From: G963663525 sp963663525
GTDB lineage: Bacteria > Myxococcota_A > SURF-8 > G963663525
Assembly (NCBI GenBank): GCA_963663525.2
Contig: CAXXHC010000001.1
Span: 372,001-436,000, forward strand
Direction of reading: 5' to 3'
DNA length: 64,000 nucleotides
The position numbers and the translations under genes were made by a program. The notes under the pieces were generated by a model that worked only from the letters and a program-made list of their open reading frames with translations, had not been told where the DNA came from and did not search any database. This document shows, one piece after another, positions 24,254 through 32,009 of the stretch (position 1 is its first letter; every line of letters starts with the position of its first letter).

Positions 24254-25306
24254 ATGAGCACCGCCTTGGTTCGCGATCCGCTGTTCGTGCTTCACCGTCA
24301 GGGATCGTTGGGACATCCCGAACGCCCCGAGCGGCTGGAAGCCATTCTCGACGCCATCCACTCCGAGGGCCTGGACCGGCGCACCGAAGACCTCGAAGCC
24401 CGCCCGGCGACGCCGGAGGAAATCACCTCGGTGCACGCCGCTTCGTACCTCGAACAGGTTCTTGCTACGAAGGGCAGGGAATATGCCTACCTCGACCCGG
24501 ACACTTCCACCACCGAGTACAGCAGCGAGGCGGCGCTGGCGGCGGCGGGGGGAGCCATCGACCTGGCGTTGAAGGTCTACGATAGAGAAATCTCCAACGG
24601 TTTCGCGTTGTTACGTCCTCCCGGACATCATGCAGTGGTGGATCGCGCGATGGGTTTCTGTCTGTTCAACAACATTGCATTGGCGGCGGCTCAACTGATC
24701 GAACGGCGCGGCCTCGAACGGGTGGCCATCGTCGATTTCGACGTGCACCACGGCAACGGCACGAATTTCACGTTTTACGAGCGCCGCGACGTGTTGTTCG
24801 TCTCAACCCATCAGTATCCCCACTATCCCGGCACCGGGCGTTTTCGGGAAACGGGTATGGATGAAGGCGAGGGCTACAGCGTGAACATTCCCATGCCTGC
24901 GCACATGGGAGACGACGAATACCTGCTGATTTATCGCCGCGCGGTATTGCCGCTCCTGGAAAGCTACCAGCCGCAGATGATCCTCGTTTCAGCCGGGTTC
25001 GACGGCCACGAGCGGGACTTGCTGGCCTCGGAGGATCTCACCACCGGCGGGTACATCACGCTGATGAACCTGCTCAAACAAGCCGCCGACCGGTTGTGCG
25101 ACGGACGCCTTGCCTACTACCTCGAAGGGGGCTACGACCTGACGGCGTTGTCGGAAACCGTCACGGCGGGAATCCGCATCCTTTTGGGAGAAGCGGTGGA
25201 GGGTAGCCCGATACCTTCCAAGTTGCAAGGTTCGGTGGCCGGGCTCCTGATGGAGCGCTTGAGAAAACGCCATGCCATCCATTGGGATTGCCTGTCGGAG
25301 GAGTGA
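24254..25306 (+). CDS. Histone-deacetylase-family protein (AcuC/HDAC-like)
   Basis: A 350-residue zinc amidohydrolase. The family pattern is clear: GHPERPERLEAI near the start, RPPGHHAVVDRAMGFCLFNN (H125-H126 active-site pair), VDFDVHHGNGT (zinc ligands D163 and H165), FVSTHQYPHYPGTG, the third zinc-ligand Asp in LVSAGFDGHERD, and the C-terminal YYLEGGYDLTAL with the transition-state Tyr. Bacterial members deacetylate acetyl-lysine in proteins such as acetyl-CoA synthetase, acetylpolyamines or other small amides; the substrate here is open. ATG at 24254 with AGGAG six bases upstream. It is convergent (16 bp) with a GNAT acetyltransferase, an AcuA/AcuC-like pairing. Confidence 0.93.
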   Translation: MSTALVRDPLFVLHRQGSLGHPERPERLEAILDAIHSEGLDRRTEDLEARPATPEEITSVHAASYLEQVLATKGREYAYLDPDTSTTEYSSEAALAAAGGAIDLALKVYDREISNGFALLRPPGHHAVVDRAMGFCLFNNIALAAAQLIERRGLERVAIVDFDVHHGNGTNFTFYERRDVLFVSTHQYPHYPGTGRFRETGMDEGEGYSVNIPMPAHMGDDEYLLIYRRAVLPLLESYQPQMILVSAGFDGHERDLLASEDLTTGGYITLMNLLKQAADRLCDGRLAYYLEGGYDLTALSETVTAGIRILLGEAVEGSPIPSKLQGSVAGLLMERLRKRHAIHWDCLSEE

Positions 25307-25322
25307 ACCGCCCGAAAAGACG

Positions 25323-25829
25323 TCAGTTTTCGTCGGAAGCGTTCGGCGTGCCGTCGTCGAGATCTTTATAGCGGTATTTGACGAATTCCTTGAATCCGCA
25401 GACCTCTTCCCAGAAGTGATTGGACAGCGGGTTGCGGCTGGATGTCTTCAACTCAATGCGTGTGGCTCCCATCCGGCGGAGCAACTCCTCGGCGCGATTG
25501 TACAATTTGCGTCCGATGCCTTGGTTTCGGTATCCCTCGGCCATCGCCATGTCTGAAATGAAACCGATGTCCCGATGGAGAATCACCGGGGGCAGGTGAC
25601 GGTAATGGGCCAGCACAAACCCCACGATTTCGTTGTCGTCTTCCGCCACCAGCACAATGGAATCGTCCTGGTGCAGATTGCGTTCCAGCCATAGTCCGTA
25701 ATGTTCCTTGCCCGAAGGAGAGGGACTGAAAATCGGGTCGAGGCGGGCGTGAAAAAGCATCAGTTCTTCCCACAACGACGTGATCGAATCGATATCTTCA
25801 TCCATGGCTTTGCGGATCGTCACCATCAT
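25323..25829 (-). CDS. GNAT-family N-acetyltransferase
   Basis: A 168-residue protein with the GNAT fold: IRKAMDEDIDSITSLWEELM at the N-terminus, strand EIVGFVLAHYR, and the acetyl-CoA pyrophosphate loop MAEGYRNQGIGRKLYNRAEE (motif A, R-x-x-G-I-G). Motif B and the closing strand ELKTSSRNPLSNHFWEEVCGFKEF follow, typical of RimI-like or Pat-like enzymes. The ATG at 25829 (a second ATG follows directly) has AGGTG upstream. The acceptor is not known; protein lysine acetylation is one possibility given the neighbouring HDAC-family gene. Confidence 0.85.
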   Translation of the reverse strand: MMVTIRKAMDEDIDSITSLWEELMLFHARLDPIFSPSPSGKEHYGLWLERNLHQDDSIVLVAEDDNEIVGFVLAHYRHLPPVILHRDIGFISDMAMAEGYRNQGIGRKLYNRAEELLRRMGATRIELKTSSRNPLSNHFWEEVCGFKEFVKYRYKDLDDGTPNASDEN

Positions 25830-26179
25830 CGCACCTGCTGCACACGCCATGCCGCTTCGCACGGGTTCCCAAGGAGGTTTTCCCTGGCGGGTTTGCGACC
25901 GATTTCCGGCTGGAAACGCCGGGTTGCATCGGTTTTTCGATTACTAAACCACCGGATGATGCGAGGCGCAACTTTTTTCTCTTTCTCCCCCGACAGGGGT
26001 GCATCACAGGATATAGCAAATAGGCTCAATGATATTGAAGCTTCCATTCGCTTGGTTGTAGCGGCGAGGCGTAAGCCCGCCGAAACGGGAGATTGGAGGG
26101 CATAAAAGCAAGCAAAAACGGCTACGAAAAAAGAGGATTTTGCAAAAGTCGCTATATTTTGTGATGCCCCCCCGATTGA

Positions 26180-26342
26180 GGGGACGCACTAAAATGTGGA
26201 GGAAATCGCGTTTTTTTATCTTTCACGGAATTGTAGTTTTTTAGCAGGTCGGGTGATTTTCCCCCGACAATTTTCGAAAACTGCCCAAAATGTCGGGTGA
26301 AAATCTCCCAACCTGCGATTTTTCCTGTAAAAATTCACCCCC
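26180..26342. mobile_element. MITE-like element with TCGGGTGA palindrome
   Basis: Left end GGGGACGCACTAAAATGTGG and right end CTGTAAAAATTCACCCCC match the two ends of the element at 11528 in order and inversion. The interior holds CAGGTCGGGTGATTTTCCCC and its inverse. No target duplication evident. 25870-26180 holds no gene that I can support. Confidence 0.55.
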
Positions 26343-26408
26343 ACGAGAAAAATAAAAAACAAATTGCCTTTTCCCTCTTTCTGTATAAACTGTATTGCCC
26401 TGTGGGCC

Positions 26409-26485
26409 GGGCCCATAGCTCAGTTGGTTAGAGCCTCCGGCTCATAACCGGGTGGTCCCAGGTTCGAGTCCTGGTGGGCCCACCA
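26409..26485 (+). tRNA. tRNA with CAU anticodon (elongator Met or Ile2)
   Basis: A 77-nt cloverleaf including encoded CCA. Acceptor GGGCCCA/TGGGCCC; D-stem GCTC/GAGC; anticodon arm TCCGG-CTCATAA-CCGGG; T-arm CCAGG-TTCGAGT-CCTGG; discriminator A. The anticodon CAU fits elongator methionine, or isoleucine-2 if C34 becomes lysidine by TilS; the G1-C72 pair rules out the initiator mismatch. No other tRNA is adjacent. Confidence 0.93.
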
Positions 26486-26768
26486 CGTTTTTGAAAATCC
26501 GGCTTTTGCTACATCGGAATGAATTTGAAAAACTGCAAAATTCGGTGTTTCTACGAGAAATGGAATGAAATGCGCTTGGACTGCCAGGCGCATTTTTTTG
26601 TGCCGAAATCGGGACTTTTCCGCCCTAACCGGGGGAAATCCTTCGGTTTCGCCACTTCGTCCCGGCTGGGCCGTTTCGAAAGATGGTCGGTTGTTCGAGC
26701 GACGACCCGTAGCGGCAAGTTTCATCTTCCCAATCAAAGCCTGAGCACCCAATGTAAGGAGGCATGAC

Positions 26769-27620
26769 GTGAGAGAGCAACTCGAACTGCTGTTGGAACT
26801 CCAGAAAATTGACAACAAAATCATCGATGTGGAGATGGAACGGGACAAGATTCCGGGAGAAATCGACATTCTCGAAGAAAAGCTCGAAGACCAGAAAAAA
26901 ATCATCGAGGAATACGAAGCCCAGGCCAGCAGTCTGGAAGCGGACAAAAAGGAAAAGCTCAATTCCCTGGAACTCGAAAAGCTGAAGCTGAAGAACACCC
27001 GCCACAAAGAGGCGGCGATTCAGAACATCAAGCAGTACGAAGCCTACGTCAAGGAAATCGAGACGCAGGAAAAAAGCTCGGAAGAGTTGGACGAAGAAAT
27101 CAAGGAAGCCGACGCCAAACTGGAACAGCTACAGAAAAAGCAGGCCGCCGTGCAGGAAGTGATCGACGACCTTCTGGCGCAGATCAAGGAGAAGGAAGAC
27201 GACTTGAAGGCCATCGTCGGGGATTTCGATTCCCAACTGGATGCCTACTACGAGCAGCGCGACGAAATCGCCGACAAAATTCCGGAGTACATTTTCCTCA
27301 AGTACGAAAACATCTCCGAAAACAAGGACGGCATCGCCGTCGCGGTCGTGCAGAACGGGCACTGCATGGAATGCAACATGGCCCTTCCTCCCCAGCAGTT
27401 CAACGAACTGATGACCATGCGCCGCCTCCACTCCTGCCCCGGCTGCTCGCGGATCCTCATCTACCAGGAGCCGGAAGAGCCGGAAATCGTGGAAGAGGAA
27501 CCCGAAAAAAAGAAAACCAAAGCCAAAGCAACCAAGGCTAAAACCACGAAGGCTAAAACGACCAAGACCAAAACGACCAAGACTAAAACGACGAAGAAAG
27601 CCAAGGCGTCGGAAGAATGA
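26769..27620 (+). CDS. C4-type zinc-ribbon coiled-coil protein (CT398/HP0958 family) with lysine-rich tail
   Basis: A 283-residue protein. The GTG start at 26769 has a perfect AAGGAGG six bases upstream. Residues about 1-180 are a long antiparallel-type coiled coil (EQLELLLELQKIDNKIIDVE..., KEAAIQNIKQYEAYVKEIE). A C4 zinc ribbon follows with CMEC (about 199-202) and CPGC (about 223-226). This is the layout of the zf-RING_7 family, whose members act in RNA or export quality control. Unlike typical members it ends in about 45 residues of K/T/A repeats (KAKATKAKTTKAKTTKTKTT...), resembling histone-H1-like tails that bind nucleic acid. A terminator follows the stop. Confidence 0.85.
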   Translation: MREQLELLLELQKIDNKIIDVEMERDKIPGEIDILEEKLEDQKKIIEEYEAQASSLEADKKEKLNSLELEKLKLKNTRHKEAAIQNIKQYEAYVKEIETQEKSSEELDEEIKEADAKLEQLQKKQAAVQEVIDDLLAQIKEKEDDLKAIVGDFDSQLDAYYEQRDEIADKIPEYIFLKYENISENKDGIAVAVVQNGHCMECNMALPPQQFNELMTMRRLHSCPGCSRILIYQEPEEPEIVEEEPEKKKTKAKATKAKTTKAKTTKTKTTKTKTTKKAKASEE

Positions 27621-27654
27621 TCGATCGGGATTTACTCTTGAATATCCAATAGTT

Positions 27655-27678
27655 GCCCGCCGATGAGGCGGGCTTTTT
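27655..27678 (+). terminator. Intrinsic terminator
   Basis: GCCCGCC-GATGA-GGCGGGC followed by TTTTT. It ends the zinc-ribbon gene. An in-frame ATG for the next gene (27663) lies inside this hairpin, which argues against that start. Confidence 0.88.
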
Positions 27679-27701
27679 CGTTTGAAAAACAGGAGGTGCG
27701 C

Positions 27702-28109
27702 GTGCGGGTATTGTTCTGGTACTGTGACGAAATGAGCTGGACTCCGGCCCGGCGCACGCTGGAGGACGTCCCGGAGGCTCAGCCCGGAAGCCATGAGAAA
27801 ACCGTGGCGGCTTTCGTGCATCTGGAACCCGCCGACGAGGATAACACCTCTAAGGTGGAGACCAAGCTCGTCAAAAACTGCAAATGGCTGGCGGGAAAAT
27901 GGGAGACGAAACGCATCGTGTTGCATTCGTTTACGCATCTTGGCGAGGAAAAGGCCGATCCGGCTTTAGGACGTGACCTGCTGGCCCGTGCCCAATCCCG
28001 TCTCGAAACGGCGGGATACCAGGTTTTCCAGACGCCTTACGGGTATTTCCTCGATCTTAAACTGGACGCACCCGGCCATCCCCTGGCGAGGATTTTCAAG
28101 CAGTTCTGA
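27702..28109 (+). CDS. Free-standing archaeal-type threonyl-tRNA editing domain protein
   Basis: A 135-residue protein from a GTG at 27702, with AGGAGG five bases upstream. It resembles the N-terminal editing domain of archaeal threonyl-tRNA synthetase (tRNA-Thr_ED, a D-aminoacyl-tRNA-deacylase-like fold): a first strand VRVLFWYCDEMSWTP, KNCKWLAGKWETKRIVLHSF with THLGEEKADPALG, and a final YQVFQTPYGYFLDLKLDAPGHPLARI. In archaea this module hydrolyses Ser-tRNA(Thr). Here it stands alone and lacks the synthetase part. The thrS in this window already has its own bacterial-type editing domain, so this may be a trans-editing or D-amino-acid-deacylating factor. Identification rests on pattern memory, not an alignment. 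Confidence 0.7.
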   Translation: MRVLFWYCDEMSWTPARRTLEDVPEAQPGSHEKTVAAFVHLEPADEDNTSKVETKLVKNCKWLAGKWETKRIVLHSFTHLGEEKADPALGRDLLARAQSRLETAGYQVFQTPYGYFLDLKLDAPGHPLARIFKQF

Positions 28110-28935
28110 TTTTTACATCTCCGACGGATGGGCATAAACCTGCCATTTTATTGAGTATTTTCAAAAACTACCGTTGGAGCAGGTCACGTAAACTATTGCG
28201 AAAAATAGGTTTTCGCACACCGTTTCGAACGGGATCGTCCATACTCTCCGAATACGGAAGTTCTACAAAAAACGACGTACGATGATTTGGAACATGGCGA
28301 TTTTCTTCGGGAAGTGCTGCGATAGTTGCACCGCTTTTTCCATTCGTCATGGGAAATCGAGGTGTGCGAGACTCTGAAGGATGCGCCGGGGTTTTGAACA
28401 GCCCAATTAATAGTATTGATTTTCAGGTAATAACATTTATAATTATGTGGTTTTAAGCCAAGTGGATTGAAACGGCATAGAGAAACGCCCTGTAAAATTA
28501 GGAATATTCGGAGTGTTGAATGTCGATTCAATTCTAGATTCGGCACGACCCTGACTCGTTAGATGAAGGAAAGGGTGCCCGGGTCTTCGATCCGGAACGG
28601 ATCGATGGCCCGGATTGCTTGTGTTTTCACGGCCATTCGCCTAACGGCGAAAGACCGTGGCACCCGCGAGGGTACTTGGAGGGGGTAATCCTTCAAGAAT
28701 TGAATCGCCCTGCGGAGCATGGAAGGCCGTTTGCATGATCGGGTCGGCTCTGATAAAATGCATATTTCTTATTCAAGGCTATTTTTTCGACGCTGGAAAA
28801 GCACGGTTACGAGTTCGCTAGGGTTCGCAGCCTGCGGCGTTTCATAGAAATAAACCTGCAATTCCGGTTCCGTTTGCATAAAACAAGAAAGTCCATTCAG
28901 TCTATAGAAGTTCTTCCTTGGGGATGGGAAACGCG
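28110..28935. other. Intergenic region upstream of the respiratory locus
   Basis: About 825 bp without a supported gene. 28390-28560 is AT-rich. 28572-28672 holds nested hairpins (GGTGCCCGGG...; TTCGCCTAACGGCGAA; a closing GTGGCACCC) of the REP type. A minus-strand frame at 28193-28546 lacks coding character. The promoter of ccoNO should lie in the last 200 bp, but I could not find a convincing FNR box or sigma70 pair. Confidence 0.5.
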
Positions 28936-31185
28936 ATGAGTGAGAGAATCGAGACCTTTCGTTACGACGACAAGACGGTCCGGCTGTTCGTGCACGCCAC
29001 GGTGTTCTGGGCCATCGTCGGGATGGGCATGGGGGTGGTGATCGCCTCGCTGCTGTTCATGCCGAACCTCAATTTCGCCCCGTACTTCACTTTCGGACGC
29101 CTGCGCCCGATTCACACCAACGCGGTGATTTTCGCCTTTTGCGCCAATATCATCTTCGCAGGGGTCTATTACTCGACCCAGCGGCTGCTCAAGGCGAGAA
29201 TGTTCAGCGACCTGCTGTCGAAAATCCACTTCTGGGGCTGGCAGCTTCTGATCGTCGTGGGAGCGCTGTGCCTGCTGTTCGGCCACACTCAGGCCAAGGA
29301 ATACGCCGAGTTGCCCTGGACGCTCGACCTCGTTTTGGCGTTTTTGTGGATCGTTTTCGCAATCAATTTTTTCGGCACGATCGTCAAGCGCCGTGAACCG
29401 CATCTGTACGTGGCGATCTGGTTCTACATCGCCACCATCATCACTGTGGCGATGCTCCACATTTTCAACTCGCTGGCCGTGCCGTACTCTTTGCTGGGCA
29501 GTTACTCGCTGTATTCCGGGGTGCACGATGCGCTGATTCAGTGGTGGTACGGGCACAACGCCGTGGCCTTCGTCTTCACCACGCCGTTTCTCGGGCTGAT
29601 GTACTATTACCTGCCCAAGGCGGCCCAACGACCGGTTTTCAGCTACCGCCTTTCGATTTTGCATTTCTGGGCGCTGATCTTCGTCTACATCTGGGCCGGA
29701 CCCCATCACCTTCACTACACGGCGCTTCCCGGATGGGCCAGCACGCTGGGCATGGTGTTTTCGGTCGTGTTGTGGGTGCCGAGCTGGGGTGGAATGATTA
29801 ACGGCCTGTTGACCCTGCGCGGAGCCTGGCACAAGCTTCGCGAAGACCCGATCCTCAAATTCCTCGTGCTGGGTGTCACCTTCTACGGCATGTCCACGTT
29901 CGAGGGACCGGTGCTGGCGGTCAAATCGGTCAACGCGCTGAGTCACTACACCGACTGGACCATCGGCCACGTGCATTCGGGCGTGCTGGGCTGGAATGGC
30001 TTCATTGCCTTCGGCACGCTGTACTGGATGCTGCCTCGCCTCTACAAGACGAAATTGCACAGCGTGAAACTGGCGGAAATCCACTTCTGGATCGGTACGG
30101 TGGGCATCGTTTCCTACATGGTCGCGATGTGGGTCGCGGGCATCTGGGAAGGCTTGATGTGGAGCGCTTTCGAGGTGGATGGTCGCCTGGTCTACCCGGA
30201 ATTCATCGAAACGGCCCTGAAACTCACGCCGATGTACTGGCTGCGGCTGGTGGGCGGTATTTTCTACCTTTCCGGTGTATTTTTAATGACTTACAACCTG
30301 TACCGCACCATCGCAACCGCCCCGGAAGGCTACGACGAGGAGCCGGAAGTCCGTGCCCCGGCGCGAGCACGGGATTTCGATCCTCGGGTGCCCGAAGCTG
30401 CACTGGCCCACGGTCCTCGCAGCATGGACGCCGCGCTGTACCGCGTCCAGCAGTGGTTCGGCCATGGGTTCCACAGGGCGCTGGAACGTATGCCGGTGAC
30501 GTTCACCGTGCTGGTCGTGCTGGCCGTATCGGTGGGGTCGGCGGTCGAGGCGGTGCCGCTGTTTCTGGTGGGTGAAAACGTGCCGAAAATCGCGAGCGTC
30601 AAACCCTACACACCGCTGGAACTTCTCGGACGGGACATCTACCTCCGCGAGGGCTGTTACCTCTGTCACTCGCAGATGGTTCGCCCCTTCCGCCACGAAA
30701 CCGAACGCTACGGCGAGTACTCCAAACCGGGGGAATTCGTCTACGACCACCCGTTCCAGTGGGGCTCGAAACGCACCGGTCCCGATTTGCACCGCGTGGG
30801 CGAAAAATACCCGCACCTGTGGCACGTGCGCCACATGGAACAACCGCCCAGTACCACGCCCGGTTCGCTGATGCCCGCTTTCCCGCACATCCTGGCCGAC
30901 GACCTCGACCTGTCCGAGATCCAGGCCAAAATGCGGGCGATGGTTCGCTTGGGCGTGCCGTACACCGATGCCGACATCGAACACGCGCTGGAATCGATCC
31001 AGGAACAGGCGCAGAACATCGCCGACGAAGTGGTCGCCCAGACCGGCCCGGAAGGGCTGGCAAAGAAGGAAATCATGGCTCTTACCGCGTATTTGCAGCG
31101 ATTGGGAATGGACATCCGCTGGCGGGAAACCGGCCTGCAACCGTTGACGATCCAAACGGAAAGCGTGGGGAACGATGCGAAGTGA
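28936..31185 (+). CDS. ccoNO: Fused cbb3-type cytochrome c oxidase subunits I and II (CcoN-CcoO)
   Basis: A 749-residue inner-membrane protein. Residues about 1-475 are CcoN: twelve spans with the heme and copper histidines (RPIHTNAVIFAF, QWWYGHNAVAFVF, AGPHHLHYTALP, WTIGHVHSGVLGWNG). After a linker, a single span (TFTVLVVLAVSVGSAVEAVP) starts CcoO, with the c-type heme site EGCYLCHSQMVRPF (about 573-577) and the distal Met in PGSLMPAFPH. The fused protein is the oxygen-reducing core with one c heme. ccoN and ccoO are separate genes in the best-studied bacteria; the fusion is known in some lineages. First gene of a 15.5-kb collinear respiratory locus. Confidence 0.95.
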   Translation: MSERIETFRYDDKTVRLFVHATVFWAIVGMGMGVVIASLLFMPNLNFAPYFTFGRLRPIHTNAVIFAFCANIIFAGVYYSTQRLLKARMFSDLLSKIHFWGWQLLIVVGALCLLFGHTQAKEYAELPWTLDLVLAFLWIVFAINFFGTIVKRREPHLYVAIWFYIATIITVAMLHIFNSLAVPYSLLGSYSLYSGVHDALIQWWYGHNAVAFVFTTPFLGLMYYYLPKAAQRPVFSYRLSILHFWALIFVYIWAGPHHLHYTALPGWASTLGMVFSVVLWVPSWGGMINGLLTLRGAWHKLREDPILKFLVLGVTFYGMSTFEGPVLAVKSVNALSHYTDWTIGHVHSGVLGWNGFIAFGTLYWMLPRLYKTKLHSVKLAEIHFWIGTVGIVSYMVAMWVAGIWEGLMWSAFEVDGRLVYPEFIETALKLTPMYWLRLVGGIFYLSGVFLMTYNLYRTIATAPEGYDEEPEVRAPARARDFDPRVPEAALAHGPRSMDAALYRVQQWFGHGFHRALERMPVTFTVLVVLAVSVGSAVEAVPLFLVGENVPKIASVKPYTPLELLGRDIYLREGCYLCHSQMVRPFRHETERYGEYSKPGEFVYDHPFQWGSKRTGPDLHRVGEKYPHLWHVRHMEQPPSTTPGSLMPAFPHILADDLDLSEIQAKMRAMVRLGVPYTDADIEHALESIQEQAQNIADEVVAQTGPEGLAKKEIMALTAYLQRLGMDIRWRETGLQPLTIQTESVGNDAK

Positions 31186-31372
31186 ACTGGTGGCCGGAGC
31201 CGGGCTGGAGGTGTTCGCCGTCGTGGGCCTGATTCTGTTCGTGGTGGCGTTCGTGCTGGTGGCGGCATCGATTCTCAGCGGAGATCGGGACAACTATCGG
31301 CGTTGGGGCCGGATTCCATTGGACGAAACTACCGAGGAAAAACGGGGCGATTCCGCCGACGAGATGGGATGA
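31175..31372 (+). CDS. ccoQ: CcoQ-like small oxidase subunit
   Basis: A 65-residue protein with one membrane span (VFAVVGLILFVVAFVLVAASI) followed by a short polar tail RDNYRRWGRIPLDE. Position between ccoNO and ccoP, size and topology identify it as CcoQ/FixQ, which stabilises the cbb3 complex. Its start overlaps the end of ccoNO by 11 bp. Confidence 0.75.
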   Translation: MRSELVAGAGLEVFAVVGLILFVVAFVLVAASILSGDRDNYRRWGRIPLDETTEEKRGDSADEMG

Positions 31373-31381
31373 GGGAATTTC

Positions 31382-31975
31382 ATGGCTGAAAACAAGGACA
31401 TACTGCTCGATCACGAGTCCGACGGCATTCAGGAATACGACAACCCGTTTCCGGAATGGTTCATGTGGCTGTTGTACGGGACGATCATTTTCGCCATATT
31501 GTACGTGTTTTACTACGGATTCAACTACGGCGACTCGATTCAGTCCGGGTACCGGGCGCAGTTGGTGGACGACTACAAATCGATCCAGGACTATTACGCC
31601 GCTCATCCCGTCGTCCCCCCGACTTCGGAGGCGCTGCTCGCCGCCGCCGTGGATGAACAAACGCTTGCCGTTGGCAAGGATCAATTCATCAAAACCTGTG
31701 CCGCCTGCCATGGAGACAAAGCACAAGGGCTGATCGGACCCAACCTGACCGATCCGTTCTGGATTCACGGCGGACAGGTCGTGCAGATATGGACCACAAT
31801 CACCAAGGGCGTTCCGGCCAAAGGGATGCCTTCGTGGGGGCGGGCGTTCAAGCCGGAAGTCATCAATGCCCTGGCGGCCTACGTTCGCAGTCTTCAGGGA
31901 AGCGATCCCCCTGACGCACGCGCCCCCCAGGGCACGCCGGTGGAGATGGAACCGCTCCCTAAACCCGCTCCCTAA
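31382..31975 (+). CDS. ccoP: Monoheme CcoP-like cytochrome c subunit of cbb3 oxidase
   Basis: A 197-residue membrane-anchored cytochrome. The CcoP N-terminal signature DHESDGIQEYDNPFPEWFMW is followed by a span and a periplasmic domain with a single heme site C106-AA-C-H110, an axial-ligand Met in AKGMPSWG, and the closing LAAYVRSLQG helix. Classical CcoP has two such domains in tandem and about 300 residues, so this one lacks a heme. A proline-rich tail ends the protein. It begins nine bases after ccoQ (GAGGGAATTTC upstream). Confidence 0.9.
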   Translation: MAENKDILLDHESDGIQEYDNPFPEWFMWLLYGTIIFAILYVFYYGFNYGDSIQSGYRAQLVDDYKSIQDYYAAHPVVPPTSEALLAAAVDEQTLAVGKDQFIKTCAACHGDKAQGLIGPNLTDPFWIHGGQVVQIWTTITKGVPAKGMPSWGRAFKPEVINALAAYVRSLQGSDPPDARAPQGTPVEMEPLPKPAP

Positions 31976-32009
31976 CCCGTTTTTTTCGCACGCGAGGCCA
32001 CGTTTCGGC

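Noticed and set aside
27663..27701. ATG at 27663 as start of the threonyl-tRNA editing protein
   Set aside because: It lies in the loop of the preceding terminator hairpin, and the GTG at 27702 has a well-placed AGGAGG.
28193..28546. 117-residue minus-strand frame in the gap before ccoNO
   Set aside because: No ribosome-binding site, no family resemblance and a composition like the surrounding repeat-rich DNA.
28897..30084. 395-residue minus-strand open frame opposite ccoNO
   Set aside because: Antisense shadow: His/Gln/Arg-rich, no motifs, while the plus strand encodes conserved heme ligands.
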